From the NCBI GenBank assembly GCA_016213775.1, contig JACQZR010000305.1, positions 1-41,357 of the forward strand: a DNA stretch of 41,357 nt, given 5' to 3'. This stretch comes from Acidobacteriota bacterium. GTDB taxonomy: Bacteria; Acidobacteriota; Terriglobia; Bryobacterales; Bryobacteraceae. Below are positions 14,591 to 25,354 of this stretch, piece by piece (positions within the stretch are counted from its first letter, which is position 1; the number at the start of each line of letters is the position of its first letter). Below the pieces are notes generated by a model, which was given only the letters and a program-made list of their open reading frames with translations, was not told the DNA's origin and did not search any database. The translations under genes and the position numbers were made by a program.

Positions 14591-16311
14591 CGCAGGGCGG
14601 CCTCCGGCTGATGGGCAGGGACGCGGAACTCCACCGTTGTGCCGGCGGAGGTGGAGTCGATGTTTAGTTCGGAATCGACGCCGTAGCACATGCGGAGGCG
14701 GCGGGCGACGTTCTCCAATCCGACACCGGAGCGCGATTGGGCCGAGGCTGCAAACCCCGGTCCGGTATCGCGGACAACGATGCGCAGCATGCCGTCGCGC
14801 ACTGTGGCTGTGACCCGAACGGTGCCGCCATCAGAGTTCGCCGCGACACCGTGCTTGACGGCGTTTTCCACCAGCGGCTCCACGGTGAGTACCGGAATCG
14901 GCACGCGTAAGGCCGCTTCGTCCGCCTTCACTTCGGTCCGCAACTTCGCGCCCAGCCGCAACGATTCGATTTCCAGATAAGCGCGCACGATCTCGAGTTC
15001 ATCGGCAAGCGGGATATAGGTGCGCTCGGTCTCGAGGAAGTAGCGAAAGATGTCGGCGAGATTGAGCACCGTCTTGCGCGCGCCCGATGCCTCGCGAGGA
15101 ATGATGCCGTAGAGCGTGTTGAGCGCGTTGAACAGGAAGTGCGGATGGATCTGCGCCTGGAGCGCCCGCAACTCCGCGGAGGCTACCAGTTGTTTCAGCT
15201 CCTTCTCGCGAAGTTGCTCCAGCAGATTTCCAATTTCGATTTGGATGCGCGAGATCGCCTCCAGATCCTCACTGAGGTAGCGGCGTCCGCCACGGCGGCG
15301 GCCAAGCGCAATACGGGTGGTGGGCGTCACCGGCACTACCGCTTCTGACCCGCCCGGCTCGGCATCAAAGAAGGCGGCGACGCGCACTGCCGTGAAGTCG
15401 AGAAATGTGGTCTCGTTCTCGCACTGCAAGGCGTGTGCGCGCAGATCATGCAGCAGGGTGTCGATGTTGTTGCGTGGGAACACCAGCACAGTGAGCAAGT
15501 GTGACAGGTACCCTCGCAGCAGCGAAAACAGCAGCAGCAGAAAGCAGGCCGAGGCGAGCAAAACCCCCTCGCGGAACGTGTTGTCCGACGCCCAAACCAA
15601 CGCCTGGCGCGGGTTCCACAATGTCACCGCCGCGAACAAAAAAATGGCTGCAAAGAGGATATTCGCCAGGAAGCGGGCAAAGGCATCCAGCAGCAGGAAA
15701 CGGTGATCCTGCAGCAGTACGAACAAGGCCAGCGCAATGCCCGCATGATGCGCGAACAATTCAACAGGCCACGCGTGTGGCTGCGCGGCGCCCAGGTGGA
15801 CGAACGAAACGGAGAACAGGAAAAGGGCCATCGCGCCTACCAGCCGTGAAGTGAAGCGGCGCTCCAGCGCCACCGTGATGAGAGTCAATGCCCCAAAGCC
15901 GAAGCTGGTGATGCGCAGCGCGACTTGATGCAGTTCCTGCGCTTGCAGCAGCATCTCAGAAGCGTGGATACCGGCCGTCAACAGGGCCACAGTGTAGCCA
16001 CAGCGGCGGATCCAGGTGAAGCGCTGCCCTAACGAAAGATCGAGCAGCACCGCGGGCAACAGGCTCAAAGCCACAGTGCTGATGGAAACGAGCACCTCGG
16101 AGACCGGTTTGCCTGGCGCATCCCAGGCAATGACGAGCAATGAGGCAAAATTCCAAACGAACGCCAGGCCGGCGGCTGTGAACGTGAGGCCGCGTGATCC
16201 GGCCCGATCGCGCAGCAGCAACACGAGGAAGATGGCGAAGATCAGCGTGCCGGTGAGATGGCCAAGAGTGTTGACCAGCAACGGTTCGTGGACGGTCAGG
16301 ACCTCACGCAT
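14587..16311 (-). CDS. LytS-like membrane sensor histidine kinase
   Basis: This 574-residue protein has a multi-helix N-terminal membrane domain (several hydrophobic segments over the first ~270 residues, consistent with seven or eight passes). A GAF-like linker and a LytS/YehU-type kinase core follow: QIHPHFLFNALNTLYG around residue 390 holds the phospho-His, and a C-terminal ATPase has LVENAVKHG and DTGPGF(A). It senses an unknown signal and should phosphorylate the overlapping LytTR regulator. It follows rho by 17 bases on the same strand, so it may be co-transcribed with it. Confidence 0.9.
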   Translation of the reverse strand: MREVLTVHEPLLVNTLGHLTGTLIFAIFLVLLLRDRAGSRGLTFTAAGLAFVWNFASLLVIAWDAPGKPVSEVLVSISTVALSLLPAVLLDLSLGQRFTWIRRCGYTVALLTAGIHASEMLLQAQELHQVALRITSFGFGALTLITVALERRFTSRLVGAMALFLFSVSFVHLGAAQPHAWPVELFAHHAGIALALFVLLQDHRFLLLDAFARFLANILFAAIFLFAAVTLWNPRQALVWASDNTFREGVLLASACFLLLLFSLLRGYLSHLLTVLVFPRNNIDTLLHDLRAHALQCENETTFLDFTAVRVAAFFDAEPGGSEAVVPVTPTTRIALGRRRGGRRYLSEDLEAISRIQIEIGNLLEQLREKELKQLVASAELRALQAQIHPHFLFNALNTLYGIIPREASGARKTVLNLADIFRYFLETERTYIPLADELEIVRAYLEIESLRLGAKLRTEVKADEAALRVPIPVLTVEPLVENAVKHGVAANSDGGTVRVTATVRDGMLRIVVRDTGPGFAASAQSRSGVGLENVARRLRMCYGVDSELNIDSTSAGTTVEFRVPAHQPEAALR

Positions 16312-16328
16312 GGCACGCCGGAGCGACT

Positions 16329-18029
16329 CTAGCCGCTCATCGAATTGAGGAACTCGGCGTTCGAGCGGGTCTTGCCCAGTTTGTCGAGCAGTAGCTCCAT
16401 GGACTCCGTTGGCGACAACGGATTCAGCACCCGGCGCAGCACATAGACCCGGTTCAATTCCTCGCGCGTCATCAGCAGTTCTTCCTTACGGGTTCCGCTC
16501 TTGATGATGTCGATCGACGGGAAAATGCGCTTGTCCACGAGCTTACGATCGAGCAGGATTTCCATGTTGCCCGTGCCCTTGAATTCTTCAAAGATCACGT
16601 CATCCATGCGGCTTCCGGTGTCGATCAGCGCGGTGGATACGATGGTCAGCGAGCCACCCTCTTCGATGTTGCGGGCGGCGCCGAAGAAGCGCTTGGGGCG
16701 CTGCAGCGCGTTCGAATCCACGCCACCGGAGAGGACCTTGCCGGATGGCGGAACCACGGTGTTGTAGGCGCGCGCCAGACGCGTAATGGAATCGAGCAGG
16801 ATGACCACGTCGCGCTTGTGCTCGATGAGGCGCTTGGCCTTCTCGATCACCATCTCAGCGACTTGCACGTGGCGCGCGGCCGGTTCATCGAAGGTGGAGC
16901 TGATCACTTCGCCCTTCACCGAACGCTGCATGTCGGTGACTTCTTCAGGGCGCTCGTCAATCAGCAGCACGATGAGCACTACTTCGGGATGATTGGTGGT
17001 GATGCTGTTGGCGATGCTTTGCAGCAGCATCGTCTTACCGGTACGCGGGGGAGCGACGATAAGGCCACGCTGGCCTTTGCCAATCGGAATGAGCAGGTCC
17101 ATCACGCGGCCGGAGTAGCCGTCGCGCGCGGTTTCGAGCTTCAGTCGCGAACTCGGATACAGAGGCGTGAGGTTATCGAAGAAGATCTTATTACGCGATT
17201 CCTCTGGCGGCTCGAAGTTGATCGCATCCACTTTGATGAGGGCGAAGTAGCGCTCGCCTTCCTTGGGGGGGCGGATCTGGCCGGAGATGGTATCGCCGGT
17301 ACGCAGGTCGAAGCGGCGGATCTGCGAAGGCGACACATAGACATCGTCCGGACCGGGCAGGTAGTTATACTCAGGCGCGCGCAGGAACCCGAAGCCGTCC
17401 GGCAGGCATTCGAGCACGCCTTCGGAGAAGATGAGGCCGGACTTCTCGGCCTGAGTCTGGAGGATCTTGAAGATCAGTTCCTGCTTGCGAAGGCCGGCGC
17501 CGCCAACAACGCCCATACCCTTGGCAACGTCGTTGAGCTTCTGGATGGACATATCCTTGAGCTCCACGAGATCGAGAGTGGGTGCGCCGTTCTTCTGCGG
17601 ACGCTCGGGGCGTTCGGGCCGGTAGGGCACGTGATCGGTACGCCCGGGGTCGGCTGCCTTGGCGGCTTCGGCCTTGGACATCTCGGGGTGCCTGGGCGGG
17701 TCGAACTTCGGAGGTTCTGGCTTTGGAGGCTCGGCTTTGGGGGCCTCTACCTTTGGGGCTTCCACCTTTGGAAGCTCGGCTTTGGGTGGAGCTTCCAAAG
17801 CCAGGGCCGCCTTTGCCTCGGCCGAAGGCGGCTTCTCGATAGCAGTCTTCTTCCGCGGAGCGGGTGGGGCCGCCGCCTCCTTGGGAGTCTCCTTGACGGG
17901 CTCCGCGGCCTTGGCCTCCAGCGTCCGCACTTCGTTCTTGTTTTCTTTGATCTCCACCGGCTTCGCTTCCGAAACCTCGGCCGTGCTGTCTACGGCTTGT
18001 GGATCTTGGTTCTCGATATTGCTTGCCAA
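16329..18029 (-). CDS. rho: Transcription termination factor Rho with disordered N-terminal insert
   Basis: This is a 566-residue Rho hexameric RNA helicase. It has a Rho_N-like helix at about residues 150-190, the RNA-binding cold-shock domain with [21 protein letters not shown], the P-loop APPRTGKT, the [10 protein letters not shown] motif, [13 protein letters not shown] and [21 protein letters not shown]. An N-terminal ~150-residue Lys/Pro/Glu/Ala-rich region precedes the core. The start is TTG at 18029 with GAGGGA upstream, overlapping the engB 3' end by 40 bases. The next good start would remove most of the extension. Confidence 0.93.
   Translation of the reverse strand: MASNIENQDPQAVDSTAEVSEAKPVEIKENKNEVRTLEAKAAEPVKETPKEAAAPPAPRKKTAIEKPPSAEAKAALALEAPPKAELPKVEAPKVEAPKAEPPKPEPPKFDPPRHPEMSKAEAAKAADPGRTDHVPYRPERPERPQKNGAPTLDLVELKDMSIQKLNDVAKGMGVVGGAGLRKQELIFKILQTQAEKSGLIFSEGVLECLPDGFGFLRAPEYNYLPGPDDVYVSPSQIRRFDLRTGDTISGQIRPPKEGERYFALIKVDAINFEPPEESRNKIFFDNLTPLYPSSRLKLETARDGYSGRVMDLLIPIGKGQRGLIVAPPRTGKTMLLQSIANSITTNHPEVVLIVLLIDERPEEVTDMQRSVKGEVISSTFDEPAARHVQVAEMVIEKAKRLIEHKRDVVILLDSITRLARAYNTVVPPSGKVLSGGVDSNALQRPKRFFGAARNIEEGGSLTIVSTALIDTGSRMDDVIFEEFKGTGNMEILLDRKLVDKRIFPSIDIIKSGTRKEELLMTREELNRVYVLRRVLNPLSPTESMELLLDKLGKTRSNAEFLNSMSG
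17690..17800 (-). repeat. Degenerate repeats encoding the Rho N-terminal PKxE/PKAEPP region
   Basis: On the coding strand, short units encode [22 protein letters not shown] and [11 protein letters not shown]. On the plus strand they appear as repeated gcctctaccttt, ggggcttccacc and tttggaggctcg motifs. The low-complexity tract is disordered and could vary in copy number between strains. Confidence 0.7.
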
Positions 18030-18571
18030 ATTTCCCTCGCTCCCTGGCCGGTGACGGCCGAGAAAGTCATTGGTTCCTGGTCGGGCTTTGTTGCCCGAAG
18101 AGCGGCCAATGTGCGAACGCGTTCGCTCTGTGTCTTGAGTTTGTCAAATTTCGTGGCTACGACCATATACGGCCGTTCCCAGTGCTCCAGCCATTCCCGA
18201 AGCTGTTCATCCGATTCCATCCAGCCCCTTCTCGCATCCAGAAGCAGGAGGCAAAGCTGTAAGACTTTGCGCGTGGTGAGGTAGCTGTCAATCAGCGACT
18301 TCCACGCATTGACCTGAGTCAGCGGGGCCCGGGCGTACCCATAACCCGGCAGGTCGACGAATTGCCATCGCCCATCCACCCGGTAAAACTGGATCGCCTG
18401 GGTACAGCCCGGAGTGGCGCTGGTGCGCGCCAACCCTTTCTTATTTACCAGTGCGTTGATCAGGCTGGATTTCCCGACGTTGCTGCGCCCGAGGAAAGCG
18501 ATTTCCGGCAGCGCCTCCGCCGGAAACTGCTCAGGTCGTGCTGCCCCTATTATAAACTCAGCGGGCATCAT
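17990..18571 (-). CDS. engB: Ribosome-biogenesis GTPase EngB/YihA
   Basis: This is a 193-residue EngB GTPase: [14 protein letters not shown] (P-loop G1), SATPGCTQ (G2), DLPGYG (G3), TKFDKL (G4) and SAVTGQG (G5). It takes part in assembly of the 50S ribosomal subunit. The start is one of two adjacent ATGs (18569 or 18566). It overlaps rho by 40 bases and follows lon, forming part of the clpX-lon-engB-rho run. Confidence 0.92.
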   Translation of the reverse strand: MMPAEFIIGAARPEQFPAEALPEIAFLGRSNVGKSSLINALVNKKGLARTSATPGCTQAIQFYRVDGRWQFVDLPGYGYARAPLTQVNAWKSLIDSYLTTRKVLQLCLLLLDARRGWMESDEQLREWLEHWERPYMVVATKFDKLKTQSERVRTLAALRATKPDQEPMTFSAVTGQGAREIWQAISRTKIHKP

Positions 18572-18605
18572 TTGGGGGACTGCTCCAGGATCGGTTGGAT
18601 GTGGG

Positions 18606-18635
18606 CCGGCCGCCCTATCATATATGGACGGCCGG
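18606..18635. terminator. Strong hairpin between lon and engB
   Basis: A 10-bp stem (ccggccgccc / ggacggccgg, one G-T pair) with a 10-base AT-rich loop sits eight bases after the lon stop. No T-tract follows, so it could be an attenuator, a processing site or a weak terminator within the operon rather than a full stop. Confidence 0.4.
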
Positions 18636-18642
18636 AGATGGG

Positions 18643-21051
18643 TTAATGTGTCAGATTCTCTTCTGCTGGACGCGGCGCGTGCTCGACGGGTTGCGGCATG
18701 GGTAGCGGCTCAATCTCGCGTTCCAAGGCCAGCTTCAAAACCTCGTCCATACTTTCGACGAAGTTGAGTTTGATGTCTTTGCGGATGTAGTCGGGGATGT
18801 CCGGAAGGTCCTTCTCGTTATCTTTGGGGAGCACCAGCTCGCGGATGCCGTGACGGTGCGCGGCGAGGACTTTTTCCTTCAAACCACCGATGGCCAGGAC
18901 GCGGCCGCGGACCGTGATCTCACCGGTCATGGCGAGGTCGCCGCGGACCGGGATGGCAGTGAGCGCGCTGGAAATGCTGGTAGCGATGGTGATACCGGCC
19001 GAAGGACCATCCTTCGGAATCGCACCTTCCGGTACATGAAGGTGGATGTCGACATGGCGGTAGAAGTCGCGCTGCAAGCCGAGGGCGTGGGCACGTGAGC
19101 GGATGTAGCTCATAGCGGCCTGGGCGGATTCCTGCATCACGTCACCGAGCTTGCCCGTGGTAGTGAGCTTGCCGCGGCCTTCCATGATGGCAGCTTCCGT
19201 GGTGAGAATGGATCCGCCGACTTCGGTCCAGGCGAGGCCGACGGTAGCGCCGATGACGTTCTTATGGTCGGCGGCGGTGTCGCGGAACTTCTGCGGACCG
19301 AGCAGGTCGCTCACGCTCGCCGGTTTGACAGTGACCTTTTCGAGCTTCTCTTTGCTGACCTTAGCGGCAACGACTTTGCGGGCGATCTTGCGGCACACAT
19401 TGCCGACTTCGCGTTCCAGGTTGCGCACACCGGCTTCGCGTGTGTAGTGCTGGATCAGGTCCTGCAACCCCTCATCGGTGAACTCGACATTGTGCTCTCC
19501 CATGCCGCACTGGGTCTTTTGCTTCGGCACCAGGAAGCGTTTGGCAATCTCTAGCTTTTCGAGTTCCGTGTAGCCCGACAGCCGGATGACTTCCATGCGA
19601 TCCTGCAAGGCCGGCGGAATGGTGTGCAGGACGTTCGCCGTGGCGATGAAGAAGACCTGACTCAGATCGTATTCGACATCGAGGTAGTGATCCATGAACA
19701 TGTAGTTCTGTTCGGGATCGAGGACTTCCAGCAGCGCCGCCGACGGATCGCCACGAAAGTCGGTGGACATTTTGTCGACTTCGTCGAGCATGAAGACGGG
19801 GTTCTTGGTGCCTGCCTTCTTCATCATCTGAATGATCTGGCCCGGGAGGGCGCCGATGTAAGTTCGACGATGGCCGCGGACCTCGGCCTCATCGCGCACG
19901 CCGCCCAACGAGAGGCGGACGAACTTGCGTCCGGTAGCCTTGGCTATCGACATACCGAGCGAAGTCTTGCCAACACCCGGAGGTCCGACGAAACAGAGGA
20001 TGGAGCCCTTGGGATCCTTCACCAACTGGCGCACGGCGAGGAATTCCAGGATGCGCTCTTTGATCTTTTCCAGGCCGTAGTGATCGCTTTCGAGAACTTT
20101 CTGTGCGTGGACGAGATCGCGGATTTCCTTGGTGCGTTTCTTCCACGGCACGGCGAGCATCCAGTCGAGGTAGTTGCGCGAGACGGTGGATTCGGCCGAC
20201 ATCGGCGGCATGTTTTCAAGCCGCTTCAGTTCGGCGATGGCCTTCTCATGCGCGTCCTTGCTCATGCCCGCCGCGTCGATCTTCTTCTTCAGCTCGTCGA
20301 TCTCGCTCTTTTCGCCGCGGCCGAGTTCCTTCTGGATGGCCTTGATTTTCTCGTTGAGGTAATACTCTTTCTGGGCCTTTTCCATCTGGCGTTTCACACG
20401 GCCCTGGATGGTGCGGTCCATATTAAGCTTTTCGATTTCGATGTCGAGCATCTCGGCGACGCGTGTGAGGCGGTCCACCGGATCGAAGATTTCGAGCAGT
20501 TCCTGCTTCTCTTCGATGGTGAGTTGGAGGTTGGCGCCGACGGTGTCCGCGAGTTTGCCGGGCTCGTCGACACGGATAGCGGCAATCATCGTCTCATAGT
20601 TGAGATTTTGGCTGAGTTTGACGTATTGCTCGAACAACCCGGTGACGCGGCTGATCAGGGAGTCGAGTTGCGCGCCGGTCTCCACCTTATAGTGGAATGT
20701 CTTGACCACCGAGCGGAAGAAGCCTTCTTCCTCGCTAACGGAAACGATCTTGGCCCGATCGATGCCTTCGACGAGCACCTTGATGTTGCCATCGGGGAGC
20801 TTGAGGCTCTGGACGATGTTGGCGATGGTGCCGACGGTGAAGATTTCATCGGGGCGGGGCTCATCCACCGAGGCGTCGTGCTGCGTGGCGAGGAAGATTT
20901 TTTTGTCGCCCGAGAGGGCGTCTTCCAGTGCCCGCACGCTCGATTCCCTGCCAACTACGAACGGCGTCATCATGTACGGGAAGATGACGACATCCCGGAT
21001 CGGCATCATGGGAAGGCGCTTGGTGTCTGACTTTTCCTTGGACGTCAACAT
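18643..21051 (-). CDS. lon: ATP-dependent protease Lon
   Basis: This is an 802-residue LonA: an N-terminal substrate-binding LAN domain ([22 protein letters not shown]), the AAA+ module with GPPGVGKTS and MLDEVDKM, and a C-terminal serine protease domain with [13 protein letters not shown] (catalytic Ser) and [14 protein letters not shown] (catalytic Lys). It degrades misfolded and regulatory proteins in the cytoplasm. Length is normal for LonA. It lies 48 bases after clpX. Confidence 0.95.
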   Translation of the reverse strand: MLTSKEKSDTKRLPMMPIRDVVIFPYMMTPFVVGRESSVRALEDALSGDKKIFLATQHDASVDEPRPDEIFTVGTIANIVQSLKLPDGNIKVLVEGIDRAKIVSVSEEEGFFRSVVKTFHYKVETGAQLDSLISRVTGLFEQYVKLSQNLNYETMIAAIRVDEPGKLADTVGANLQLTIEEKQELLEIFDPVDRLTRVAEMLDIEIEKLNMDRTIQGRVKRQMEKAQKEYYLNEKIKAIQKELGRGEKSEIDELKKKIDAAGMSKDAHEKAIAELKRLENMPPMSAESTVSRNYLDWMLAVPWKKRTKEIRDLVHAQKVLESDHYGLEKIKERILEFLAVRQLVKDPKGSILCFVGPPGVGKTSLGMSIAKATGRKFVRLSLGGVRDEAEVRGHRRTYIGALPGQIIQMMKKAGTKNPVFMLDEVDKMSTDFRGDPSAALLEVLDPEQNYMFMDHYLDVEYDLSQVFFIATANVLHTIPPALQDRMEVIRLSGYTELEKLEIAKRFLVPKQKTQCGMGEHNVEFTDEGLQDLIQHYTREAGVRNLEREVGNVCRKIARKVVAAKVSKEKLEKVTVKPASVSDLLGPQKFRDTAADHKNVIGATVGLAWTEVGGSILTTEAAIMEGRGKLTTTGKLGDVMQESAQAAMSYIRSRAHALGLQRDFYRHVDIHLHVPEGAIPKDGPSAGITIATSISSALTAIPVRGDLAMTGEITVRGRVLAIGGLKEKVLAAHRHGIRELVLPKDNEKDLPDIPDYIRKDIKLNFVESMDEVLKLALEREIEPLPMPQPVEHAPRPAEENLTH

Positions 21052-21099
21052 GAGAGAATCGACCGACTTTCTGCGAACCGGCTGAGAGAGCCTACTTCG

Positions 21100-22377
21100 C
21101 TAACCAGCTTTTTCGAGCAACGCGAGATTGATCTTCTGCGTGAGGACCATTTCCTTGGTGACCACGAATTCGCGGATCTTCTTGTAGGAGGGGACGTAGT
21201 ACATGAGATCCAGCATCAACTCCTCGAGGATCATACGAAGTCCGCGAGCGCCCACCTTCCGTTCCAGTGCCATGGTGGCAATCGCTTCCAGCGCGTCGTC
21301 CGTAAATTTCAGTCTAACATTTTCGAACTCGAACAACCGTTGGTATTGGCGCGTGACCGCGTTCTTGGGCTTAGTGAGGATCTGCATGAGAGCGTCCTTA
21401 CTAAGGTCTTCGAGGACACCGACGACGGGGAGGCGCCCGATGAATTCGGGGATGAAACCGAACTTGATGAGGTCCATCGGCTGGATCTGTTCCAGCATGT
21501 TGATATCACGGCGTCCGGAATAGCTGGGGCCGGCCGCGGCGGTGGCTTTCTTTTCCTCTTCGCCCTTGAAGCCAATGGATCGCCGGCCAACGCGGCGCGA
21601 GATGATCTTTTCGAGTCCGACGAAAGCCCCACCGCAGATGAAGAGAATATTGCTGGTATCTACGGGAGTAAATTCCTGATGAGGATGCTTGCGGCCGCCT
21701 TGGGGAGGAACGTTGGCGACGGTACCTTCGAGGATCTTCAGGAGGGCTTGCTGGACGCCTTCGCCGGAGACGTCGCGGGTGATGGAGGGATTTTCGTCTT
21801 TGCGGCCGATCTTGTCGATTTCATCGATGTAGATGATGCCCTGCTGGCAGCGTTGCACATCCCAATCGGCGTTCTGTAGAAGACGAAGGATGATGTTCTC
21901 GACGTCTTCACCGACGTAGCCGGCCTCAGTGAGGGTTGTGGCATCGACGATGGCGAAGGGAACATCGAGAATACGGGCAAGGGTCTGGGCGAGAAGCGTT
22001 TTCCCAGTGCCCGTGGGGCCAATGAGAATGATGTTCGATTTGGACAGCTCCACTTCGGTGGAACGCTGCTTGTTCATCTGGATGCGCTTGTAGTGGTTGT
22101 AGACCGCGACCGCCAGCTTCTTTTTGGTGGCGTCCTGTCCCACCACATACTGGTCCAGATATTCCTTGAGCTCCAGGGGTTTGGGGAGCTTGTGCGGCGC
22201 GCCGTAGGAATGCTCCTGACGGTCATCTTCGAGGATGGAGTTGCATACGGCGATGCACTCATCGCAAATGTAGGCGCGCGGATAGTCACTGGGGGAGGAA
22301 ATGAGCTTGCCGACAACGTCCTGACTTTTGTGGCAAAAGGAACAACGGAGCGTGTCGTCGGAACCGGATCGTTTCAC
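21100..22377 (-). CDS. clpX: ClpX ATPase of the ClpXP protease
   Basis: This is a 425-residue ClpX with the N-terminal zinc domain (Cys12, Cys15, Cys38, Cys41), Walker A GPTGTGKT (about 120-127), Walker B YIDEIDK, and the ClpP-docking tripeptide in RSIGFKGEE. The start is GTG with GGAGTCC upstream. The IGF loop is kept, so it should pair with ClpP, yet no clpP lies in this window: the upstream neighbour is the semialdehyde dehydrogenase gene. A promoter is visible in the gap. Confidence 0.94.
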   Translation of the reverse strand: MKRSGSDDTLRCSFCHKSQDVVGKLISSPSDYPRAYICDECIAVCNSILEDDRQEHSYGAPHKLPKPLELKEYLDQYVVGQDATKKKLAVAVYNHYKRIQMNKQRSTEVELSKSNIILIGPTGTGKTLLAQTLARILDVPFAIVDATTLTEAGYVGEDVENIILRLLQNADWDVQRCQQGIIYIDEIDKIGRKDENPSITRDVSGEGVQQALLKILEGTVANVPPQGGRKHPHQEFTPVDTSNILFICGGAFVGLEKIISRRVGRRSIGFKGEEEKKATAAAGPSYSGRRDINMLEQIQPMDLIKFGFIPEFIGRLPVVGVLEDLSKDALMQILTKPKNAVTRQYQRLFEFENVRLKFTDDALEAIATMALERKVGARGLRMILEELMLDLMYYVPSYKKIREFVVTKEMVLTQKINLALLEKAG

Positions 22378-22438
22378 AGATAGGACTCCCGACCGGTCGT
22401 AAACCGGCCCACCAGCATTGCAAAATCTCTACGCCCTT

Positions 22439-22467
22439 ATTATCGCTTGGGAGGGGCGTTAAGGCAA
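22439..22467 (-). promoter_or_regulatory. Sigma-70-type promoter for clpX
   Basis: Reading the minus strand: -35 TTGCCT (22467-22462), a 17-base spacer, and -10 GATAAT (22444-22439), about 60 bases upstream of the GTG. Both hexamers match the consensus at most positions. The promoter separates clpX from the pyrimidine operon upstream. Confidence 0.6.
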
Positions 22468-22497
22468 TCCGACATTTCACGGGGATTGCTGCGTGAC

Positions 22498-23949
22498 TCA
22501 AAACCAGCGCGTCATAATCGTCTTCTGCTCGGTGTAGAACCACACAGCATCCTTGCCATGCGCGTGTAGATCGCCGAAGAACGAAGCCTTCCAGCCCGTG
22601 AATGGAAAGAATGCCATCGGCGCCGCAACAGCCATGTTGACGCCCACCATGCCCACCTCGATTCGCGAACAGAACTCCCTCGCGGACTTCCCATCGGAAG
22701 TGTAGATGGTAGTGGTATTCCCAAACGGCGACGTGTTCACCAACGCAATCGCCTCATCGAGTGTCTTGACGCGCATTACCGAAAGCACCGGCCCGAAAAT
22801 CTCCTCGCGCGCAATCGTCATTGACGGGTCCACATGATCGAAGACCGTGGGCCCAAGATAGAATCCATCGCCGCCGGCCCCTTCCCGTCCATCACACAAG
22901 GGCTTCGCGCCCTCGGCCACACCCTTTTCGATGTAGCCGGCCACGCGGTCCCGATGCGCCGCGGTCACCAGTGGCCCCATGTCGACACCAGGTTCGGTTG
23001 CGGGACCCACTTTCATGCCGCGGCACCTCGCCATCAGCGCGGTCAACAGCGGCTCCGCCACAGCGCCGACAGGCACCAACACGCTGCCCGCCAGACACCG
23101 CTCGCCGGCCGCGCCAAACGCCGAGCTCATGATCGCCTCAACGCTCTTCTCAATGTTGGCGTCCGGCATGACAACGAGGTGATTCTTTGCTCCGCCCAAG
23201 GCCTGCACGCGTTTGCCCTGAGCCGCCGCTGTAGAGTAGATGTACTTCGCTACCGGCGTCGATCCCACGAATGACACCGCCTTCACCAAGGGATGCAGCA
23301 ACAGTGCATCGACGGCGGCCTTATCGCCATGCACGACGTTGAGTACGCCCGGCGGCAAGCCTGCATCGTGAAACAGCTCCGCCGCGCGCGCCGGCGACAA
23401 CGGAACCTTCTCAGACGGCTTCAACACGAACGTGTTTCCGCAGGCGATCGCGAACGGATACATCCACATCGGAACCATGCTCGGGAAGTTGAACGGTGTG
23501 ATCCCCGCAACCACACCGAGCGGCTGCCGGATGGTATGGCAATCAATCCCACGGGCGACGTTCTCGAGCGACTCGCCCATCATGAGGCTCGGCATGCCGC
23601 ACGCTACTTCCACCATCTGAATCGCGCGCCGTACTTCGGCCTTGGCATCGTCCAGCGTCTTGCCGTTCTCCGTGGAGAGCGTGTGCGACAGCTCCGCATG
23701 ATGCTTGTCCAAAAGATCCTTGAAGCGGTACAACGGCTGCACGCGATCCACCACCGGCACGTCGCGCCATGTCAGAAAGGCTTCGTGCGCCGCCCGCACT
23801 GCGCGGTCCACCTCCGCCGCCGTCGCGTAGGACACGTGGGCAATCACGTCGCCCGTCGATGGATTGGTCACCGGCTGGGCCGCGCCCGAACGCGCGTCCA
23901 CCTTACCATCAATGAGAGAAGCCACGTTCATCGTTTCGGTGTTGACCAT
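22498..23949 (-). CDS. mmsA: CoA-acylating methylmalonate-semialdehyde dehydrogenase
   Basis: This 483-residue aldehyde dehydrogenase has MMSDH features: GITPFNFPSMVPMWM, LGGAKNHLVVMPDA, nucleophile Cys in GERCLAGS, EEIFGPVLSV and PFTGWKASFFGDLHAHG. MMSDH converts methylmalonate (or malonate) semialdehyde with CoA and NAD+ to propionyl- (or acetyl-) CoA and CO2. Here it would finish the beta-alanine/3-aminoisobutyrate branch of pyrimidine breakdown. The ATG at 23949 has GGAGGCGAA upstream and overlaps the transporter stop by 22 bases, so the genes are coupled. Confidence 0.9.
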   Translation of the reverse strand: MVNTETMNVASLIDGKVDARSGAAQPVTNPSTGDVIAHVSYATAAEVDRAVRAAHEAFLTWRDVPVVDRVQPLYRFKDLLDKHHAELSHTLSTENGKTLDDAKAEVRRAIQMVEVACGMPSLMMGESLENVARGIDCHTIRQPLGVVAGITPFNFPSMVPMWMYPFAIACGNTFVLKPSEKVPLSPARAAELFHDAGLPPGVLNVVHGDKAAVDALLLHPLVKAVSFVGSTPVAKYIYSTAAAQGKRVQALGGAKNHLVVMPDANIEKSVEAIMSSAFGAAGERCLAGSVLVPVGAVAEPLLTALMARCRGMKVGPATEPGVDMGPLVTAAHRDRVAGYIEKGVAEGAKPLCDGREGAGGDGFYLGPTVFDHVDPSMTIAREEIFGPVLSVMRVKTLDEAIALVNTSPFGNTTTIYTSDGKSAREFCSRIEVGMVGVNMAVAAPMAFFPFTGWKASFFGDLHAHGKDAVWFYTEQKTIMTRWF

Positions 23950-25325
23950 GTTTCGCCTCCTTGTTTCATCAAGCAAAAGTAAACTGCCCCTGCCACAAAG
24001 AATCCCACAAACCAGGCATAACGGTAGAGCGCTTCCAGGCTCGGCATTATGAGCCCGATCAACGCCACCACAACACCCGCGGCCAATGCGACCAGGGCTC
24101 GTATGTTGAACCCGTTCTGATACTCGTAGATCCCGCCGCGCCGATACAAATCCTCAACATTCAACTCCGCCCGCCGCACCAGGAAATAGTCGGCAATCAT
24201 CACGCCCGCAATGGGTCCGAGCAGTCCGGAGTACCCCACCAACCAGCCGAAAATATACGCGCTGTAATCACCCATGAGCTTCCAAGGCATGATTGCGACG
24301 CCCAGCACGCCGGTGATCAGACCGCCAGTGCGAAACGAAATGAGGCTCGGCTTGAGGTTGGAGAAGTCATTCGATGGAGAAACCACGTTCGCCGCCACGT
24401 TCGTGTTCAACGTCGCAATCAGCAATGCGATCAAGGCGACAAACGCAACCAGCGGCTGATTGAACTTGCCCAACAACTGGACCGGATCCCAGATCGGCTC
24501 ACCGAACAAAACCGCCGAAGCCGAGGTCACAGCCACGCCGATGAAGCTGTACAGCGTCATCGCCGCGGGCAGCCCCAACGCCTGACCGATCATTTGCGAC
24601 CTCTGCGACTTTGCATACCTCGTGAAGTCCGGGATGTTCAACGCCACGGTGGCCCAAAATCCCACCATCCCGGTGAGCGCGGGAACAAAGAAAACGAAAA
24701 ACGCGGAAAATGTTTGGAACTTCGAAGGTGCGCTCAGCACCGGACCAAACCCGCCCGCCTTGCTCGTCACCCACCACAGCAGGAGCAGGCCCACCGCGAG
24801 CATGAACGGAGCCGCGATGCCTTCCAGAGCTTTGATCGTCTCGATGCCCCGCACAATCACGTACATGTTGAGCGCCCAGAAGGCCGCGAAGCAGACCCAC
24901 TTCCCGCCATCGAACCCGGCCCACGAAGGGAAGAGGATCTTCAGCATCGAATCAATCGCCTGCCCGCCGATCCAGGTCTGGATCCCGAACCACCCGCACG
25001 CCACCAGCGCCCGCAGCACCGCCGGAACGTTGGCCCCCCGAACCCCAAACGAAGCCCGCACAAACACCGGGAACGGGATCCCGTATCGCGTCCCCGCATG
25101 CGCATTCAAGAGCATCGGAACCAGCACGATCAGGTTGCCCAACAGGATGGTCCCGACGGCCTGCCACCAGTTCATTCCCCCGGCAATCAAACCGGAGGCA
25201 AGCATATAAGTAGGAATACAAACCGACATTCCCACCCAGAGCGCGGCGTAGTTATAGGTAGACCAGGTCCGCTGCCCCGCCGGCACGGGAGCCAGATCAT
25301 CGTTATACAGCGAAGGATCATGCAT
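23928..25325 (-). CDS. NCS1-family nucleobase:cation symporter
   Basis: This is a 465-residue, 12-helix NCS1 transporter: DPSLYNDDLAPVPAGQRTW, NYAALWVGMSVCIPTYMLAS, then GRYGIPFPVFVRASFGVRG-like and NIPDFTRYAKSQ motifs, typical of Mhp1/PucI-type carriers of uracil, allantoin or hydantoins. Its place in this operon suggests uracil or thymine uptake. The native start is probably the ATG at 25325 (MHDPSLYNDD). An in-frame ATG at 25367 would add a basic MEDATTPKDKRKKT stretch encoded by the cassette's inverted repeat, most likely created by the insertion. Confidence 0.9.
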   Translation of the reverse strand: MHDPSLYNDDLAPVPAGQRTWSTYNYAALWVGMSVCIPTYMLASGLIAGGMNWWQAVGTILLGNLIVLVPMLLNAHAGTRYGIPFPVFVRASFGVRGANVPAVLRALVACGWFGIQTWIGGQAIDSMLKILFPSWAGFDGGKWVCFAAFWALNMYVIVRGIETIKALEGIAAPFMLAVGLLLLWWVTSKAGGFGPVLSAPSKFQTFSAFFVFFVPALTGMVGFWATVALNIPDFTRYAKSQRSQMIGQALGLPAAMTLYSFIGVAVTSASAVLFGEPIWDPVQLLGKFNQPLVAFVALIALLIATLNTNVAANVVSPSNDFSNLKPSLISFRTGGLITGVLGVAIMPWKLMGDYSAYIFGWLVGYSGLLGPIAGVMIADYFLVRRAELNVEDLYRRGGIYEYQNGFNIRALVALAAGVVVALIGLIMPSLEALYRYAWFVGFFVAGAVYFCLMKQGGETWSTPKR

Positions 25326-25354
25326 TGTCTTTTTGCGCTTGTCTTTTGGCGTTG

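Noticed and set aside
16818-18284. 488-codon plus-strand frame opposite rho
   Set aside because: Composition is that of reverse-complemented Rho coding sequence; no domain is recognisable.
19624-21030. 468-codon plus-strand frame opposite lon
   Set aside because: Antisense shadow of Lon with no own ribosome site or motif.
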